A stretch of 64,000 bases of DNA, from positions 1 to 64,000 of the forward strand of contig JAAYKL010000107.1 of NCBI GenBank assembly GCA_012522445.1, written 5' to 3'. The notes under the pieces were generated by a model that was not told the origin of the DNA, ran no database searches, and saw only the letters and a program-made list of their open reading frames with translations. This document shows positions 15,289-24,473 of the stretch, one piece after another. Each line of letters opens with the position of its first letter. The stretch's first letter is position 1. The position numbers and the translations under genes are program-made. Source of the DNA: Myxococcales bacterium. GTDB lineage: Bacteria; Myxococcota_A; Polyangia; JAAYKL01.

Positions 15289-16509
15289 CTAACGGCCAAT
15301 GGCGCGCCGAAAAAAGGCATCCTTTTGCATCGTGCCCAACGCCCCTTGCTTGACCTGCTCTTCGTCGTAACCCGCGACCGCATCCGGCGTTTTCCCGGGA
15401 TGCCAGATGGCGACGGGCACCGGGTCGTTGTTGTGGAGACCGGTTTCCACCGGCGTGGGGTGATCGGGCAAAACAGAGAGAATCACCGGCGCTTTCATCT
15501 TTTCGATGCCCGCCAAAATCAAGCGAACCAAGCGCTGATCCAAGTCTTCGATGCAGCGGATTTTCAGTTCGAGGTTGCGTTCGTGCCCCGCTTCGTCGGC
15601 GGCCTCTACGTGCACGTAGACAAAGTCGTGACGTTGAATGGCTTCAAGCGCCGCAGCGGCCTTTCCCTCGTAATTGGTATCGAAAAGTCCCGTGGCGCCG
15701 GGCACTTCGATTTTTTCCATTCCACCCAAGACGCCGATGCCTTGGATCAAATCAACCGCTGAAATCACCGCGCCGGAGATGCCGTACATCTCTTGAAATG
15801 TCGACATGGAAGGGCGACGCCCCAACGACCACGGCCAGATGCGGTTGGCGGGATCTTTGCCCGCCGCCACGCGCGCGAGATTGATGGGATGCGACGCCAA
15901 GATATCGCGGGCTGCAGTCATTAAATCCCGTAGGCGACGCGCTGTGGATTCGGCCTCTGGGTGCAACGCCCGGGGCAGCAAGTCGCGCTCGAGTTCGCCC
16001 ACGTGATCATGCGGTGGCGCGCAACGCACCTGAGGATGACCGAAGCCCTTGAAGACGAGCAGGTGGCGATAGCTGACGCCGGGATAAAACGCAACGGGCT
16101 CTGGCCCTTGTCCGCCCAAAGCCTTTTGCAAGTCTTCGATGAGTACATGGGCTTCGTCGGTGCTGATGTGACCAGCCGAGTGGTTGCGAATGCGCCCGTC
16201 GTCGTCGACACAGATCAAATTGCAGCGCATGCCGACATCGTTGGCGTCCAGCAGCACCCCCATGCTGGCGGCCTCTAAAACGCCCCGCCCTTGAAAGCAC
16301 TCGGTGGGGTCGTAACCGAGCACCGAGAGATTGGCGACCTCTGAGCCCATGGGCATGCCGTCGGGAATGGTGTGCAACAAGCCGCTGCGCCCCTGGCGTG
16401 CGATGTGATCGATGGCGGGCTTCTTCGCGACCATCAGCGGTGTGCGCCCATTGAGGGCTGCCACAGGATGGTCGGACATGCCGTCGCCGAGAATGATAAT
16501 GCTCTTCAT
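15289..16509 (-). CDS. Cofactor-independent phosphoglycerate mutase-like, presumed homoserine kinase
   Basis: A 406-residue alkaline-phosphatase-fold enzyme of the ApgM group. The metal-binding LGDGMSDHP opens the protein, MGSEVANLSVLGYDP holds the phospho-Ser region, and HVEAADEAGHERN plus VLPDHPTPVETG complete the metal ligands. Its ATG overlaps the thrC stop by four bases. A subgroup of this family clusters with thrC and has been proposed as an alternative homoserine kinase. No ThrB of the GHMP or APH type is seen here. The likely reaction is homoserine to O-phosphohomoserine, the ThrC substrate. A genuine glycolytic mutase remains the alternative. Confidence 0.75.
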   Translation of the reverse strand: MKSIIILGDGMSDHPVAALNGRTPLMVAKKPAIDHIARQGRSGLLHTIPDGMPMGSEVANLSVLGYDPTECFQGRGVLEAASMGVLLDANDVGMRCNLICVDDDGRIRNHSAGHISTDEAHVLIEDLQKALGGQGPEPVAFYPGVSYRHLLVFKGFGHPQVRCAPPHDHVGELERDLLPRALHPEAESTARRLRDLMTAARDILASHPINLARVAAGKDPANRIWPWSLGRRPSMSTFQEMYGISGAVISAVDLIQGIGVLGGMEKIEVPGATGLFDTNYEGKAAAALEAIQRHDFVYVHVEAADEAGHERNLELKIRCIEDLDQRLVRLILAGIEKMKAPVILSVLPDHPTPVETGLHNNDPVPVAIWHPGKTPDAVAGYDEEQVKQGALGTMQKDAFFRRAIGR

Positions 16510-17873
16510 CCGGCGTACTCTCTTTGCAACAGCGCTTTGAAGGCCGCGTAGTCTGTCGACATGTTTCCGTAGGATTCGGGGAGTTCTTCGAGGCCCTGTA
16601 GAGACCTGGGCAGGTCGGGTGAGATGCCGAGCAACGCCACGATTTCGTCGGGGAATTTGGCGGGATGTGCGGTCTCCAAACTCACGCAAGGCGTCTTGTG
16701 AAAGGCCGCCCCTTCTTCGGTGTTGAGAAAAGCATCTAAGCCCGCCCACCCCACGGCCCCATGGGGCTCGAGCAGCGCGTTGTGCGCGGCGTACACGTCG
16801 CGAATGGTTTGGCGGGTTTGCGCATCGTCGATGCTGATGCCGAACACCACTTCCCGCAGGCGCTCCATGTCGGGCTGCTGCAGCATCGCACCGCGCTCGT
16901 CGATGTGCCCCCCGTACAGATCGACTAGGCGCGCGAGATTGGAGGGATGCCCCACGTTCATCGCGTTGGAGATGGCGGCCAATGACGGTTCGATTTTTTG
17001 ATACTGCCCCGACGCCAAAAAGCGCGGCACTTCGTCGTTGATGTTGGTGGCGGCGATAAAGCGGGCCACCGGCAGCCCCGATTGGCGCGCGAGCATGCCG
17101 CCCATGAGGTTGCCAAAATTGCCCGACGGAATGCAAACCACGACCGGCTCTCCGCTGGCCACATCCGACACCTGCGCAGCGGCGTAGGCGTAGTACACCG
17201 ACTGCGGCAACAGGCGCCCGATATTGATGGAGTTGGCCGAAGACAAATTGAGTCCCTGCAAGTCGGCATCGGAAAACGCGCGTTTGACCAGGGCCTGGCA
17301 GTCGTCGAATTTGCCGTCCACGGCCACGGTGGCCACGTTGCCGCCCAGGGTTGTCATTTGTTTGCGCTGCCGGTCGGACACCTCGTCGATGGGAAAGAGC
17401 ACCAGGACGCGGATGTTGGGCACACCGGAGAACGCGTGCGCCACCGCCGAACCCGTATCGCCGGAAGTGGCCGTTAGAATGAGCAGCTCGCGACCTTGTC
17501 GCGCAACGAGCCGCCCCAGGGCTCTCCCCATAAAGCGCGCCGCGAAGTCTTTAAACGAAGCCGTCGGACCGCGGTCCAGGCGCAAGAGATGGCGGTTGTC
17601 GCACACGTGCTCCACGGGCACGTCGAAGTTGTAGGCGTCGTGGCAGATGTCGCCGAGTTCGTCATCGGAGAAGACACCCTGCGCATACGGAGACAGCAGG
17701 CGCACAGCCAAATCGGGATAGGACAGGCGGTGCATGTTTTTTCGCACTTCGGTGGCGATGGGCGGAATGTGGGTTGGCATGTAGAGCCCGCGGTCTGGCG
17801 CCTGCCCCTGCAACAAGGCCTGATCGAGCGCCACCTGGGGCGCATGTCGATTGGTGCTGTAATACGAAATCAT
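16506..17873 (-). CDS. thrC: Threonine synthase
   Basis: A 455-residue PLP enzyme converting O-phosphohomoserine to threonine. PLP lysine motif GPTASFKDFAARF, phosphate-binding region ATSGDTGSAVAHAF, IPSGNFGNLMGGM and the N-terminal YYSTN typical of the group are all present. It follows mtnA by 12 bases and is translationally coupled to the PGM-like gene downstream. Length fits the family. Confidence 0.95.
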   Translation of the reverse strand: MISYYSTNRHAPQVALDQALLQGQAPDRGLYMPTHIPPIATEVRKNMHRLSYPDLAVRLLSPYAQGVFSDDELGDICHDAYNFDVPVEHVCDNRHLLRLDRGPTASFKDFAARFMGRALGRLVARQGRELLILTATSGDTGSAVAHAFSGVPNIRVLVLFPIDEVSDRQRKQMTTLGGNVATVAVDGKFDDCQALVKRAFSDADLQGLNLSSANSINIGRLLPQSVYYAYAAAQVSDVASGEPVVVCIPSGNFGNLMGGMLARQSGLPVARFIAATNINDEVPRFLASGQYQKIEPSLAAISNAMNVGHPSNLARLVDLYGGHIDERGAMLQQPDMERLREVVFGISIDDAQTRQTIRDVYAAHNALLEPHGAVGWAGLDAFLNTEEGAAFHKTPCVSLETAHPAKFPDEIVALLGISPDLPRSLQGLEELPESYGNMSTDYAAFKALLQREYAG

Positions 17874-17885
17874 GATGTTGCTCTT

Positions 17886-18914
17886 TCAGTTTGCGTTGGC
17901 GAGGCGTGCCAGGTTGTCGTCGAATGGCGGCAGGACCACGCCGTTGTCGGTAAAGATGGCGGAGATGAGGTGCGATGGCGTCACGTCGAACGCGGGGTTC
18001 ATCGCGTTTACCCCTGCGGCGAGTACGCGGTGTTCGGCCACGTGACTCACCTCTGCGGCTGCGCGCTCTTCGATGGGGATTTGCGCGCCATTGGGACAGG
18101 TTAAATCCACCGTGGAAAAGGGAGCGGCGACATAAAACGGAATGCGGTGGGCATGGGCCGCCAGGGCCACGCCGTATGTGCCGATTTTGTTGGCCACGTC
18201 GCCATTGGCCGCGATGCGATCCGCACCCACGACAACGGCGTCGACCAATCCGCGGGCCAAAACCGATGCGGCAGCGCCATCGGCGATCACCGTTACGTCA
18301 ATGCCATCCTTGGCCAGCTCCCAGGCGGTGAGGCGCGCGCCCTGAAAGAGCGGTCGCGTCTCGTCGGCGATCACCCGGATACGCTTCCCCATGGCCACGG
18401 CGGAGCGGATGACCCCCAGGGCACTGCCCCACCCTGCTGTGGCCAAGGCCCCGGCATTGCAGTGCGTCAACACCGTGTCGCCATCTTTCAAATACGCGGC
18501 CCCAAAATCGCCCATCCTTCGGCATCCGGCGATGTCTTCGTCGCGGATCGCTTGCGCCTCGCGGAGCAGGATATCGGGGTCTGGTCCATGTTGGCGCATG
18601 CACGCCTTCATGCGCGCAATGCCCCAAAAGAGATTGACAGCGGTGGGGCGCGTGGCGGCGAGCTGGTCGCAAGCGCGCAGAATGGCCGCCTCATCCCCGG
18701 GGAATTGCCGGGCCGCCAATGCGACGCCAAAGGCTGCGGTCACTCCGATGGCGGGAGCGCCCCGCACCGTCATATTGGCGATGGCCTCCGCCACCCCAGC
18801 CACATCGCGGAAAGAGCGATAGGTTTCCTCATGTGGCAACAGCCGCTGGTCGATCAAGACCACCGCGTCATCTTTCCAGTACACGGTTTCAAAAGATGGT
18901 GACGACAAGGTCAT
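17886..18914 (-). CDS. mtnA: S-methyl-5-thioribose-1-phosphate isomerase
   Basis: A methionine-salvage enzyme (342 residues) that isomerises MTR-1-P to MTRu-1-P. Motifs: MTVRGAPAIGVTAAFG, THCNAGALATAGWGSALGVI with the catalytic Cys, VIADETRPLFQGARLTAWEL and VVGADRIAANGDVANKIGTYG. The start at 18914 has AAGGAG six bases upstream; a longer frame to 18980 has no such site. No other mtn genes are in the window; it heads the mtnA-thrC-PGM-like operon. Confidence 0.93.
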   Translation of the reverse strand: MTLSSPSFETVYWKDDAVVLIDQRLLPHEETYRSFRDVAGVAEAIANMTVRGAPAIGVTAAFGVALAARQFPGDEAAILRACDQLAATRPTAVNLFWGIARMKACMRQHGPDPDILLREAQAIRDEDIAGCRRMGDFGAAYLKDGDTVLTHCNAGALATAGWGSALGVIRSAVAMGKRIRVIADETRPLFQGARLTAWELAKDGIDVTVIADGAAASVLARGLVDAVVVGADRIAANGDVANKIGTYGVALAAHAHRIPFYVAAPFSTVDLTCPNGAQIPIEERAAAEVSHVAEHRVLAAGVNAMNPAFDVTPSHLISAIFTDNGVVLPPFDDNLARLANAN

Positions 18915-18995
18915 GGTTCTCCTTGAAAAGGGGGCAGTCGACGGCGCGCGACGGCGCCATCGAGCATGGCTCATGTGCACAGTTTTCGTTTGGCA

Positions 18996-19841
18996 TCAAT
19001 ACTGATCGAGCCGGCAAGTGTCGCAGTCCTGGCCCAGTCGAGAAGCCACGGTGGTCGCTTCTTGAATCGTTTTCGCCAGCGTGGAGCGAATGCGGCCTTC
19101 TTCCATAATGAGCAGCCCGGCGATGGTGCACCCTCCCGGCGTGGTCACTTCGTCTTTCAAGGCCGCCGGATGCCGCGCCGACTGCAACAGCAAACGCGCT
19201 GCGCCTTGAAACATCTGCGCCGAAATTTCGCGCGCCTCTTGACGCGGCAGGCCCATCATCACGGCGCCATCCGCCAAGGCTTCGAGGATCATGAACGCAA
19301 AGGCGGGCCCCGCAGCAGACAGCGCAGTGACAACATCGAAGTGGCGCTCGTCGAGCACATGGGTGCGACCGAGTTGCTCAAAAAGAGAACGCGCGCGCGT
19401 CATGGTTTCATCGCTAACTTCTGGACGTGCGGTCAACACGATGGTGCCCTCGCCGATCACGCAGGGGGTATTGGGCATGGCGCGCACAATTTCAACCTGC
19501 CCCGATTGTCCCGGCGCGTTCGCCCACTCTTCGAGCTGCGCCAACGTAACGCCCGTGCAAATGCTGATCAGCAGCTTGCCGCGCAGTTCCTCTCGAATCG
19601 ATGAAAGCACCTCTTGTGCATTGCTGGGCTGGACACTCAGAATCAAAACGTTGCTGTTTTTGGCCGCCACCAAGTTGTCCCGCGTCACCTTCAAGCCGGG
19701 ATACCGATTCTCGAGTTCGCGCACGTGATCTTTGAGCAGCGTCGTCGCATAGATGTCTTCGATGGACTGAAACGAGAGCGACAACAATCCTTTCAAGATA
19801 ATTTCGCCCATTTGCCCACAACCCAAAATGCCAATTTTCAT
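18996..19841 (-). CDS. proC: Pyrroline-5-carboxylate reductase
   Basis: A 281-residue enzyme for the last step of proline synthesis, using NAD(P)H. It has the Rossmann start MKIGILGCGQMGE, VRAMPNTPCVIGEGT, SAAGPAFAFMILEALADG and TTPGGCTIAGL. The ATG at 19841 has GGAG six bases upstream; an ATG four codons earlier overlaps that site. It is probably separate from mtnA, 81 bases downstream. Confidence 0.93.
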   Translation of the reverse strand: MKIGILGCGQMGEIILKGLLSLSFQSIEDIYATTLLKDHVRELENRYPGLKVTRDNLVAAKNSNVLILSVQPSNAQEVLSSIREELRGKLLISICTGVTLAQLEEWANAPGQSGQVEIVRAMPNTPCVIGEGTIVLTARPEVSDETMTRARSLFEQLGRTHVLDERHFDVVTALSAAGPAFAFMILEALADGAVMMGLPRQEAREISAQMFQGAARLLLQSARHPAALKDEVTTPGGCTIAGLLIMEEGRIRSTLAKTIQEATTVASRLGQDCDTCRLDQY

Positions 19842-19998
19842 GCTCCGCTCCATCCGCTATGGCGCTCTGGCACAGTCCTGCGCGCCGCCTTGTTTGCCTT
19901 TGTTTATATGAATAACGTCGCTTCGGAAAACAAAAAGCGTTCAAAGCACTTTGTCGCGCTCCCAGACGTTTGAAAAACGCGCTGAAAAGCATTTTGCG

Positions 19999-20763
19999 TT
20001 ATTTTTTGACCGTCAATTTTTCGATGTGCCGTTCTGGGGATACGCTGTCTAACATGCGTTGCATTTTAACGTGGTCGCCGCCAGTCGCGGCATCGGAGCT
20101 GGCAATTTTGGCATCGCCATATCCACGAAGAGAAGCCGCCAACACCCCTTGGGCAGCGGCATTGGCCAACAGCTCCCCCTGATCCGCCGTAACGCTCAAC
20201 GTGATGGTGTGGAAACGCCCCTCGACGGACTGACCATTGGTGTCGCTCCCCACGGCCAACACAGTGATGTTTTGCAGCAAGGTGCGTGTGTTTTTGCTGC
20301 CCCGCCCTCCTGCGCCGTCGCTCGTGGTCACGAGAATATCAACGCGGTGTCCGGGACGCAGCAGCCCTCCCATGGCCAAGGCGCTGGTGACCGGAATGGT
20401 AACCGCTCGCTGCCCCGGTTGGATTTCATCGGCGAGATCAATGTGGTTGCCGCCAATGCGGTGTTCAATATCGCTCCACTTCAACTCCTGATCGGCGTCC
20501 AAGGACAGCGCCAACGTCATGCCCACCGCCTCGTGACGGCTTTTGTTGCGGATGGCGCGCTCGTCCACCCAGGCAATGGGCACTTGGCGTATGCCCAAAT
20601 GCGATTCCTGCAACACAGTGCCGCGAGACACCTTCTCGTTGAGCACCAACAGGCTAATTTTTTCACCGCCATCGGCGCGCAGCTCCGCTTGTCGCAATTG
20701 CCAAAACACCATCACGCCTGCGGCGATGCCCGCGGCGATCGCCACCAACCACTTACGATTCAT
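19999..20763 (-). CDS. cpaB: Flp pilus assembly protein CpaB/RcpC
   Basis: A 254-residue periplasmic protein with an N-terminal membrane helix and an SAF domain. The segment starting LVLNEKVSRGTVLQESHLG and the GQRAVTIPV...LRPGHRVDILVTT segment are diagnostic. GGAGG lies six bases before the ATG. It is the last visible gene of the Tad cluster, overlapping the gene before it by 11 bases. In complete loci CpaB is followed by the secretin RcpA/CpaC and ATPase; here proC follows. Confidence 0.88.
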   Translation of the reverse strand: MNRKWLVAIAAGIAAGVMVFWQLRQAELRADGGEKISLLVLNEKVSRGTVLQESHLGIRQVPIAWVDERAIRNKSRHEAVGMTLALSLDADQELKWSDIEHRIGGNHIDLADEIQPGQRAVTIPVTSALAMGGLLRPGHRVDILVTTSDGAGGRGSKNTRTLLQNITVLAVGSDTNGQSVEGRFHTITLSVTADQGELLANAAAQGVLAASLRGYGDAKIASSDAATGGDHVKMQRMLDSVSPERHIEKLTVKK

Positions 20764-21289
20764 GCAATACCTCCAGCACTTGAAATAAAAATGTTTGTTC
20801 CTCGGAGACCGGCACCGCAATCCAAAACACGTGTGCCGTCGCGCTGCGCTGATAACGCCAGTTTTCGCCGCCGGTGCGCTGCAAAGCGGCTGGGCGTCCC
20901 CGCGCCATGTCGTCGGATGCGGCATCCAGCACATCGGATGTTGCGCCGGACACAATCGCCCCCCAAATGCTGTGGCGACCATCGCGGCTCAGCGCTGTCA
21001 GAAAAGGCGCCGGGAGCGCGTGAGGGGACTGGGGAATGCGGCAGGTGCGCATCGCTGCGCTGTCACCGGACTCTGCGGGATTTGCGCGATGCAACACATC
21101 GTTTCGGCGCTGAAAATCAAATACCAGGCTGCCGATTTGCAAACACGTGAACGCGTCGTTGGCTTGCGCATCGAACGGTACAGCCAGCCCCGTGCGCGTC
21201 CACAAAAGTCCCAACACCCCGAGGCACATCACGGCGATGCACCACGTTTTTCGTTTCGGTGCCCCGGCGCGCATCATAGGTTGAGCCAT
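20753..21289 (-). CDS. Tad-locus membrane protein of unknown function
   Basis: A 178-residue protein from MAQPMMRA, with AGGTGAAGGA just upstream. An ATG four codons later that overlaps the preceding stop (ATGA) is the alternative. One membrane helix (WCIAVMCLGVLGLLW) near the N-terminus, then an exported domain with paired Cys (FTCLQ, RTCRI). No family recognised. Overlaps with the genes on both sides (16 and 11 bases) place it firmly in the pilus operon. Confidence 0.65.
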   Translation of the reverse strand: MAQPMMRAGAPKRKTWCIAVMCLGVLGLLWTRTGLAVPFDAQANDAFTCLQIGSLVFDFQRRNDVLHRANPAESGDSAAMRTCRIPQSPHALPAPFLTALSRDGRHSIWGAIVSGATSDVLDAASDDMARGRPAALQRTGGENWRYQRSATAHVFWIAVPVSEEQTFLFQVLEVLHES

Positions 21290-21717
21290 TCCTTCACCTG
21301 GTTGGCGATCAGCGCCATGAGATTGTCCGCGGGCACCGTGTTGCACATCAGTATGCGCTTGCCGCGAACCGTGGCATCGGATGCTTCGCGCTGCCAAAAC
21401 TCATGCGACAAATTTTGCGTTACCGACGCATTCGAATGGGCCAGCACCAAGGGGTTGTTGTTTCCGATGCGCGATAACATATCGCTGGTCTCCTGCTCCA
21501 ACGCCGGTGCACCGGCTATCTCTTCACGAACGTGATCGGTGCAGCTCCCCGACATCGCCATCTGCAACACCTGCGATGCGGTCTCGTTTTCGGCGTGCAG
21601 TCGCGCGACGTACAACTCGTGTAGGGCCGAAAAGCCCATCCAACAAATGATCAAAAAAGGTATGACGATCACGGCCTCGGCCATGACAACCCCACGCTCA
21701 TCCACCGCAATGTTCAT
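21274..21717 (-). CDS. TadE-like pseudopilin
   Basis: A 147-residue protein with the TadE-type N-terminus ERGVVMAEAVIVIPFLIICW: a short charged leader, an E at the fifth place after the likely cleavage site, and a hydrophobic helix. The rest is exported. It lies 19 bases after the TadG-like gene. It is a predicted minor component of the Flp pilus. Confidence 0.75.
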   Translation of the reverse strand: MNIAVDERGVVMAEAVIVIPFLIICWMGFSALHELYVARLHAENETASQVLQMAMSGSCTDHVREEIAGAPALEQETSDMLSRIGNNNPLVLAHSNASVTQNLSHEFWQREASDATVRGKRILMCNTVPADNLMALIANQVKEWLNL

Positions 21718-21736
21718 TGCCTCCCCTCCCTCGCGT

Positions 21737-23251
21737 TCAATGCACCACGCGGTCGCCCCACGCTGCGCTTATTTCATTCAACCAGTTCAATTGGGTGCCG
21801 CAACCCGCTATGCCACCTTCACACGCCTCCGCCCCCAAACCGGTGCGCGGCATGCGAAAGCGAATCAGGCGCGACTGCCATTTCATGTGCCAAAGGTCTT
21901 GTGGGTTGGCGCCAAAGTCCGCCGCGGCAATGGCGATGCGCTGTTTCTTCAGGGCCGCGAAAAAGCCGCCATCATCGGTGCGCCCGAAAAAGGAATTGCG
22001 CTGCTTCCCCGTGGCGATGCCGCGCAGGCGAAAGTCTTCGGGGGTGGCATCGGCAGCGACTTGCATGGGCCGGGGCATATCGCTGCTGTCGATGGGCTCA
22101 TTGCCCGACTTGTTCTCCGCCTTGCCTCGGATGACGCAGCCCTGCAGGCGAAGAAAATGATTTCGCCGCACAAACGTTTTTCCCTTTTCGTGCACGATGT
22201 CTTCGACGCTGCACACCGCTTCGCCACCGCAACGTGCATTTCCCAAACAGGGATCGACCCGCATGGACACCACGCGCTCCACCGCTGGCTGGTGCAGTGT
22301 CTGCTGGGCGACGTCCCAAACCTCTTGGCGCACCAACCACTGCCCTTCGACGTATCGGCCTCTTCCCAGCATCGCGGTGCACTTCTGGCACGCGAGCTCA
22401 CCGCACTTTCGGCATTGGGCACTTTGGCAAGAGCGGTATGGCTGCGGTGGCCAAACAGAGGGATTGGCGCACTCCGGTGCATCGGCGATGGGCTGTGGTT
22501 GCTCTACCTCAAACGAATCGGGCGGCGCGCCCCCCATACCGCCGCAAAAGAAACCGCTAAACTGCTCCGCCATGCCGCCGAGCATGCCACCGATGACCTC
22601 GTTGGCCTTCTCGCCCAAGCCGCCCGGCAAGAAAAAGAACGCCACCGAGACCACCTGTTCGGCCGCCTTGCCGCACAGCTCATCAAAGGAACCGCGCTCC
22701 ACGGGCAGGGGTTTCAACACCGGCAGCACCAGCGCCAATTGCCCCGTATTGCCCCCCTCTTTATGCGCGATGTACAAGGACTCGGCGTTGCGCACAAAGG
22801 GCTCGACTTCGACGATGACATCTTGGGCCTTGGCCAAGGCATTGAGCACCTGCTGAATCGGCGTCTCCAGCTCTTTGTACAGGCTGTTCAACTCAATCTC
22901 TAACGACACCAATGGCGCCACCGCACCGCACACCGCACCGGCAGAGACAATGCACGCCACCCCCAACGCGGCGATGATGGTGCCGATGATCGCCATCAAC
23001 AAGCGAATGGCCACCAGGACCGCCAACACCGTCGCCATCACCAAGTTGATGAGCGCCAGGGCATTCATGCAGCGCGCCTTTACCGTCGCCTGCGACCACG
23101 TTGCGCTGTCCGCGAGGTTTTGCGTCAGCGTGTATTCCAGCGTCGCGCTCCCCACGCCGGTCACGTGCAGCAACAAGCCGACGAGCAACACGGCAAAGAA
23201 AGTGGCCAGCACCATGACAGCGCCTTCTTGCGATTGTCGAAACCTCTGCAT
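21737..23251 (-). CDS. TadG-like protein with Cys-rich C-terminal half
   Basis: A 504-residue protein starting MQRF (23251); a GTG at 23257 overlapping the previous stop is also possible. The N-terminus QEGAVMVLATFFAVLLVGLLL is the TadG-type leader and helix. A second long hydrophobic region (residues about 60-110) is unusual. The middle carries a Gly-rich hydrophobic stretch, and residues about 250-350 are Cys-rich (CQSAQCRKCGELACQKC). No vWA domain is visible, unlike many TadG proteins. It is probably an adhesive or structural pilus part. Confidence 0.7.
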   Translation of the reverse strand: MQRFRQSQEGAVMVLATFFAVLLVGLLLHVTGVGSATLEYTLTQNLADSATWSQATVKARCMNALALINLVMATVLAVLVAIRLLMAIIGTIIAALGVACIVSAGAVCGAVAPLVSLEIELNSLYKELETPIQQVLNALAKAQDVIVEVEPFVRNAESLYIAHKEGGNTGQLALVLPVLKPLPVERGSFDELCGKAAEQVVSVAFFFLPGGLGEKANEVIGGMLGGMAEQFSGFFCGGMGGAPPDSFEVEQPQPIADAPECANPSVWPPQPYRSCQSAQCRKCGELACQKCTAMLGRGRYVEGQWLVRQEVWDVAQQTLHQPAVERVVSMRVDPCLGNARCGGEAVCSVEDIVHEKGKTFVRRNHFLRLQGCVIRGKAENKSGNEPIDSSDMPRPMQVAADATPEDFRLRGIATGKQRNSFFGRTDDGGFFAALKKQRIAIAAADFGANPQDLWHMKWQSRLIRFRMPRTGLGAEACEGGIAGCGTQLNWLNEISAAWGDRVVH

Positions 23252-23253
23252 TT

Positions 23254-23949
23254 TCACCGTCCCTGATTGGGCAAGCCCGCCGTCGCCTCCAAGGCGGCAT
23301 AACGGCGCAGGTTCATCAAAGAGCGCGCCACCATATGCGCGTGATTGCTCTCCCAGCGCGCCCGCACATCGTCGTCCATTTCCCGCAACGGTTGACACAT
23401 CCAGCGCGACGCCATGGGCACGGCGCATGGCAAGAGAAGCGTAACGGTGACAAACACCTGCTCTCTCGCGCCATACTGTGTTCGGTAGCCGCCGTCGGCA
23501 TCGCGAAACGTGATGGCCACGGGCACGTCGCTCTCGGGCGTCTGCGCGCGCAACGCCTCCCAGGCGCCGAGCTGCAGGGCATCGGAGAGACTCCCAGCGC
23601 CACCCAACGGCAACGCCAACATGCCAAGCAACATAACGGGGACCTGGCGAATCTGCTGAAACCGCCCCCCTTCCACGGCGTTGGCATAGGCATCCAGCCC
23701 ATCGCCATCCGCCAAAAAGTGGAGGGCATCGCCCTTGTAATCCGCGTCCTCGTGATCGTCTGGCAACACCACGACGGCTGCACGAACCGCTCGCGCAGCC
23801 GCGTGATGCACCAAAATAGAAGCCGTACAGATGAGCGCGAATTGCACCAAGGCCATCATCAGCAAAAACAAGGGGCCGAAAACGATGAGGAACTCCACCT
23901 GCACCGCCCCCCGTTGCCAGTGACGGACCTTTGTGCGCGGCGCCCTCAT
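23254..23949 (-). CDS. TadE/TadG-like pilus protein
   Basis: A 231-residue protein with the leader WQRGAVQVEFLIVFGPLFLL, a TadE-type pseudopilin N-terminus including the conserved Glu after the cleavage point. The rest is periplasmic, without a known domain. The ATG overlaps the tadV stop by four bases (ATGA). Confidence 0.78.
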   Translation of the reverse strand: MRAPRTKVRHWQRGAVQVEFLIVFGPLFLLMMALVQFALICTASILVHHAAARAVRAAVVVLPDDHEDADYKGDALHFLADGDGLDAYANAVEGGRFQQIRQVPVMLLGMLALPLGGAGSLSDALQLGAWEALRAQTPESDVPVAITFRDADGGYRTQYGAREQVFVTVTLLLPCAVPMASRWMCQPLREMDDDVRARWESNHAHMVARSLMNLRRYAALEATAGLPNQGR

Positions 23950-24473
23950 GCGAAAAACCGCTCCAACAAAACATGCGCCACTGCGGCAGCAAAGATGCAC
24001 GGCGCAAACGGAATGCAGGTGTCTGCGAGGGCCTCTGATGGCGCGCGCTGTTTCACCGGCACGCACAACTGCCAGGCCCGTTTCAAATGCTGTTGCAGCG
24101 TTTTCTTGCGCACCCAAATCGACACGCCGCATCCCGCGCCAAACAAAAAGGCGAGGAACTGGATGTGCAGCCCAGAAGCGATGCCACACAGTGCACCGAT
24201 GGCGGCAAAGAGCTTAACGTCGCCACCGCCCATGGCGTTGCGGTAGTACAACAACACAGGCACCAGCATCACGACGAGCGCCGCAATCACGGCATGACCC
24301 AGCGCGCGCCAACCTCCGAAAAGACACGCGATCAAAAGGCCCACCGCCAGCGCGCCCAGCGTGAGGCGGTTGGGAATCATGGTGCGGCGCAAATCGACAA
24401 CGGCGGCCACCGCGCACAAGCCGAGCATCGACAACTCAGCGGCGATTTGGAATGCGTTGACAGACGACATCAC
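23946..24473 (-). CDS. Prepilin peptidase TadV/CpaA (A24 family)
   Basis: A 175-residue aspartic membrane protease that removes leaders from Flp pilins. The two catalytic Asp lie in AAVVDLRRTMIPN and GGGDVKLFAAIG. The N-methylation domain of larger PilD enzymes is absent, as usual for TadV. Several membrane helices are evident. It overlaps the major pilin stop by four bases. Confidence 0.88.
   Translation of the reverse strand: MMSSVNAFQIAAELSMLGLCAVAAVVDLRRTMIPNRLTLGALAVGLLIACLFGGWRALGHAVIAALVVMLVPVLLYYRNAMGGGDVKLFAAIGALCGIASGLHIQFLAFLFGAGCGVSIWVRKKTLQQHLKRAWQLCVPVKQRAPSEALADTCIPFAPCIFAAAVAHVLLERFFA

Noticed and set aside
16510-17136. N-terminal extension of the PGM-like gene into thrC
   Set aside because: The extension is an Arg-rich out-of-frame reading of thrC; the ATG at 16509 overlapping the thrC stop starts the family sequence.
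23252-24007. Upstream extension of the TadG-like frame
   Set aside because: It overlaps the TadE-like and TadV genes in another frame and lacks a plausible composition; MQRF at 23251 matches the TadG leader.
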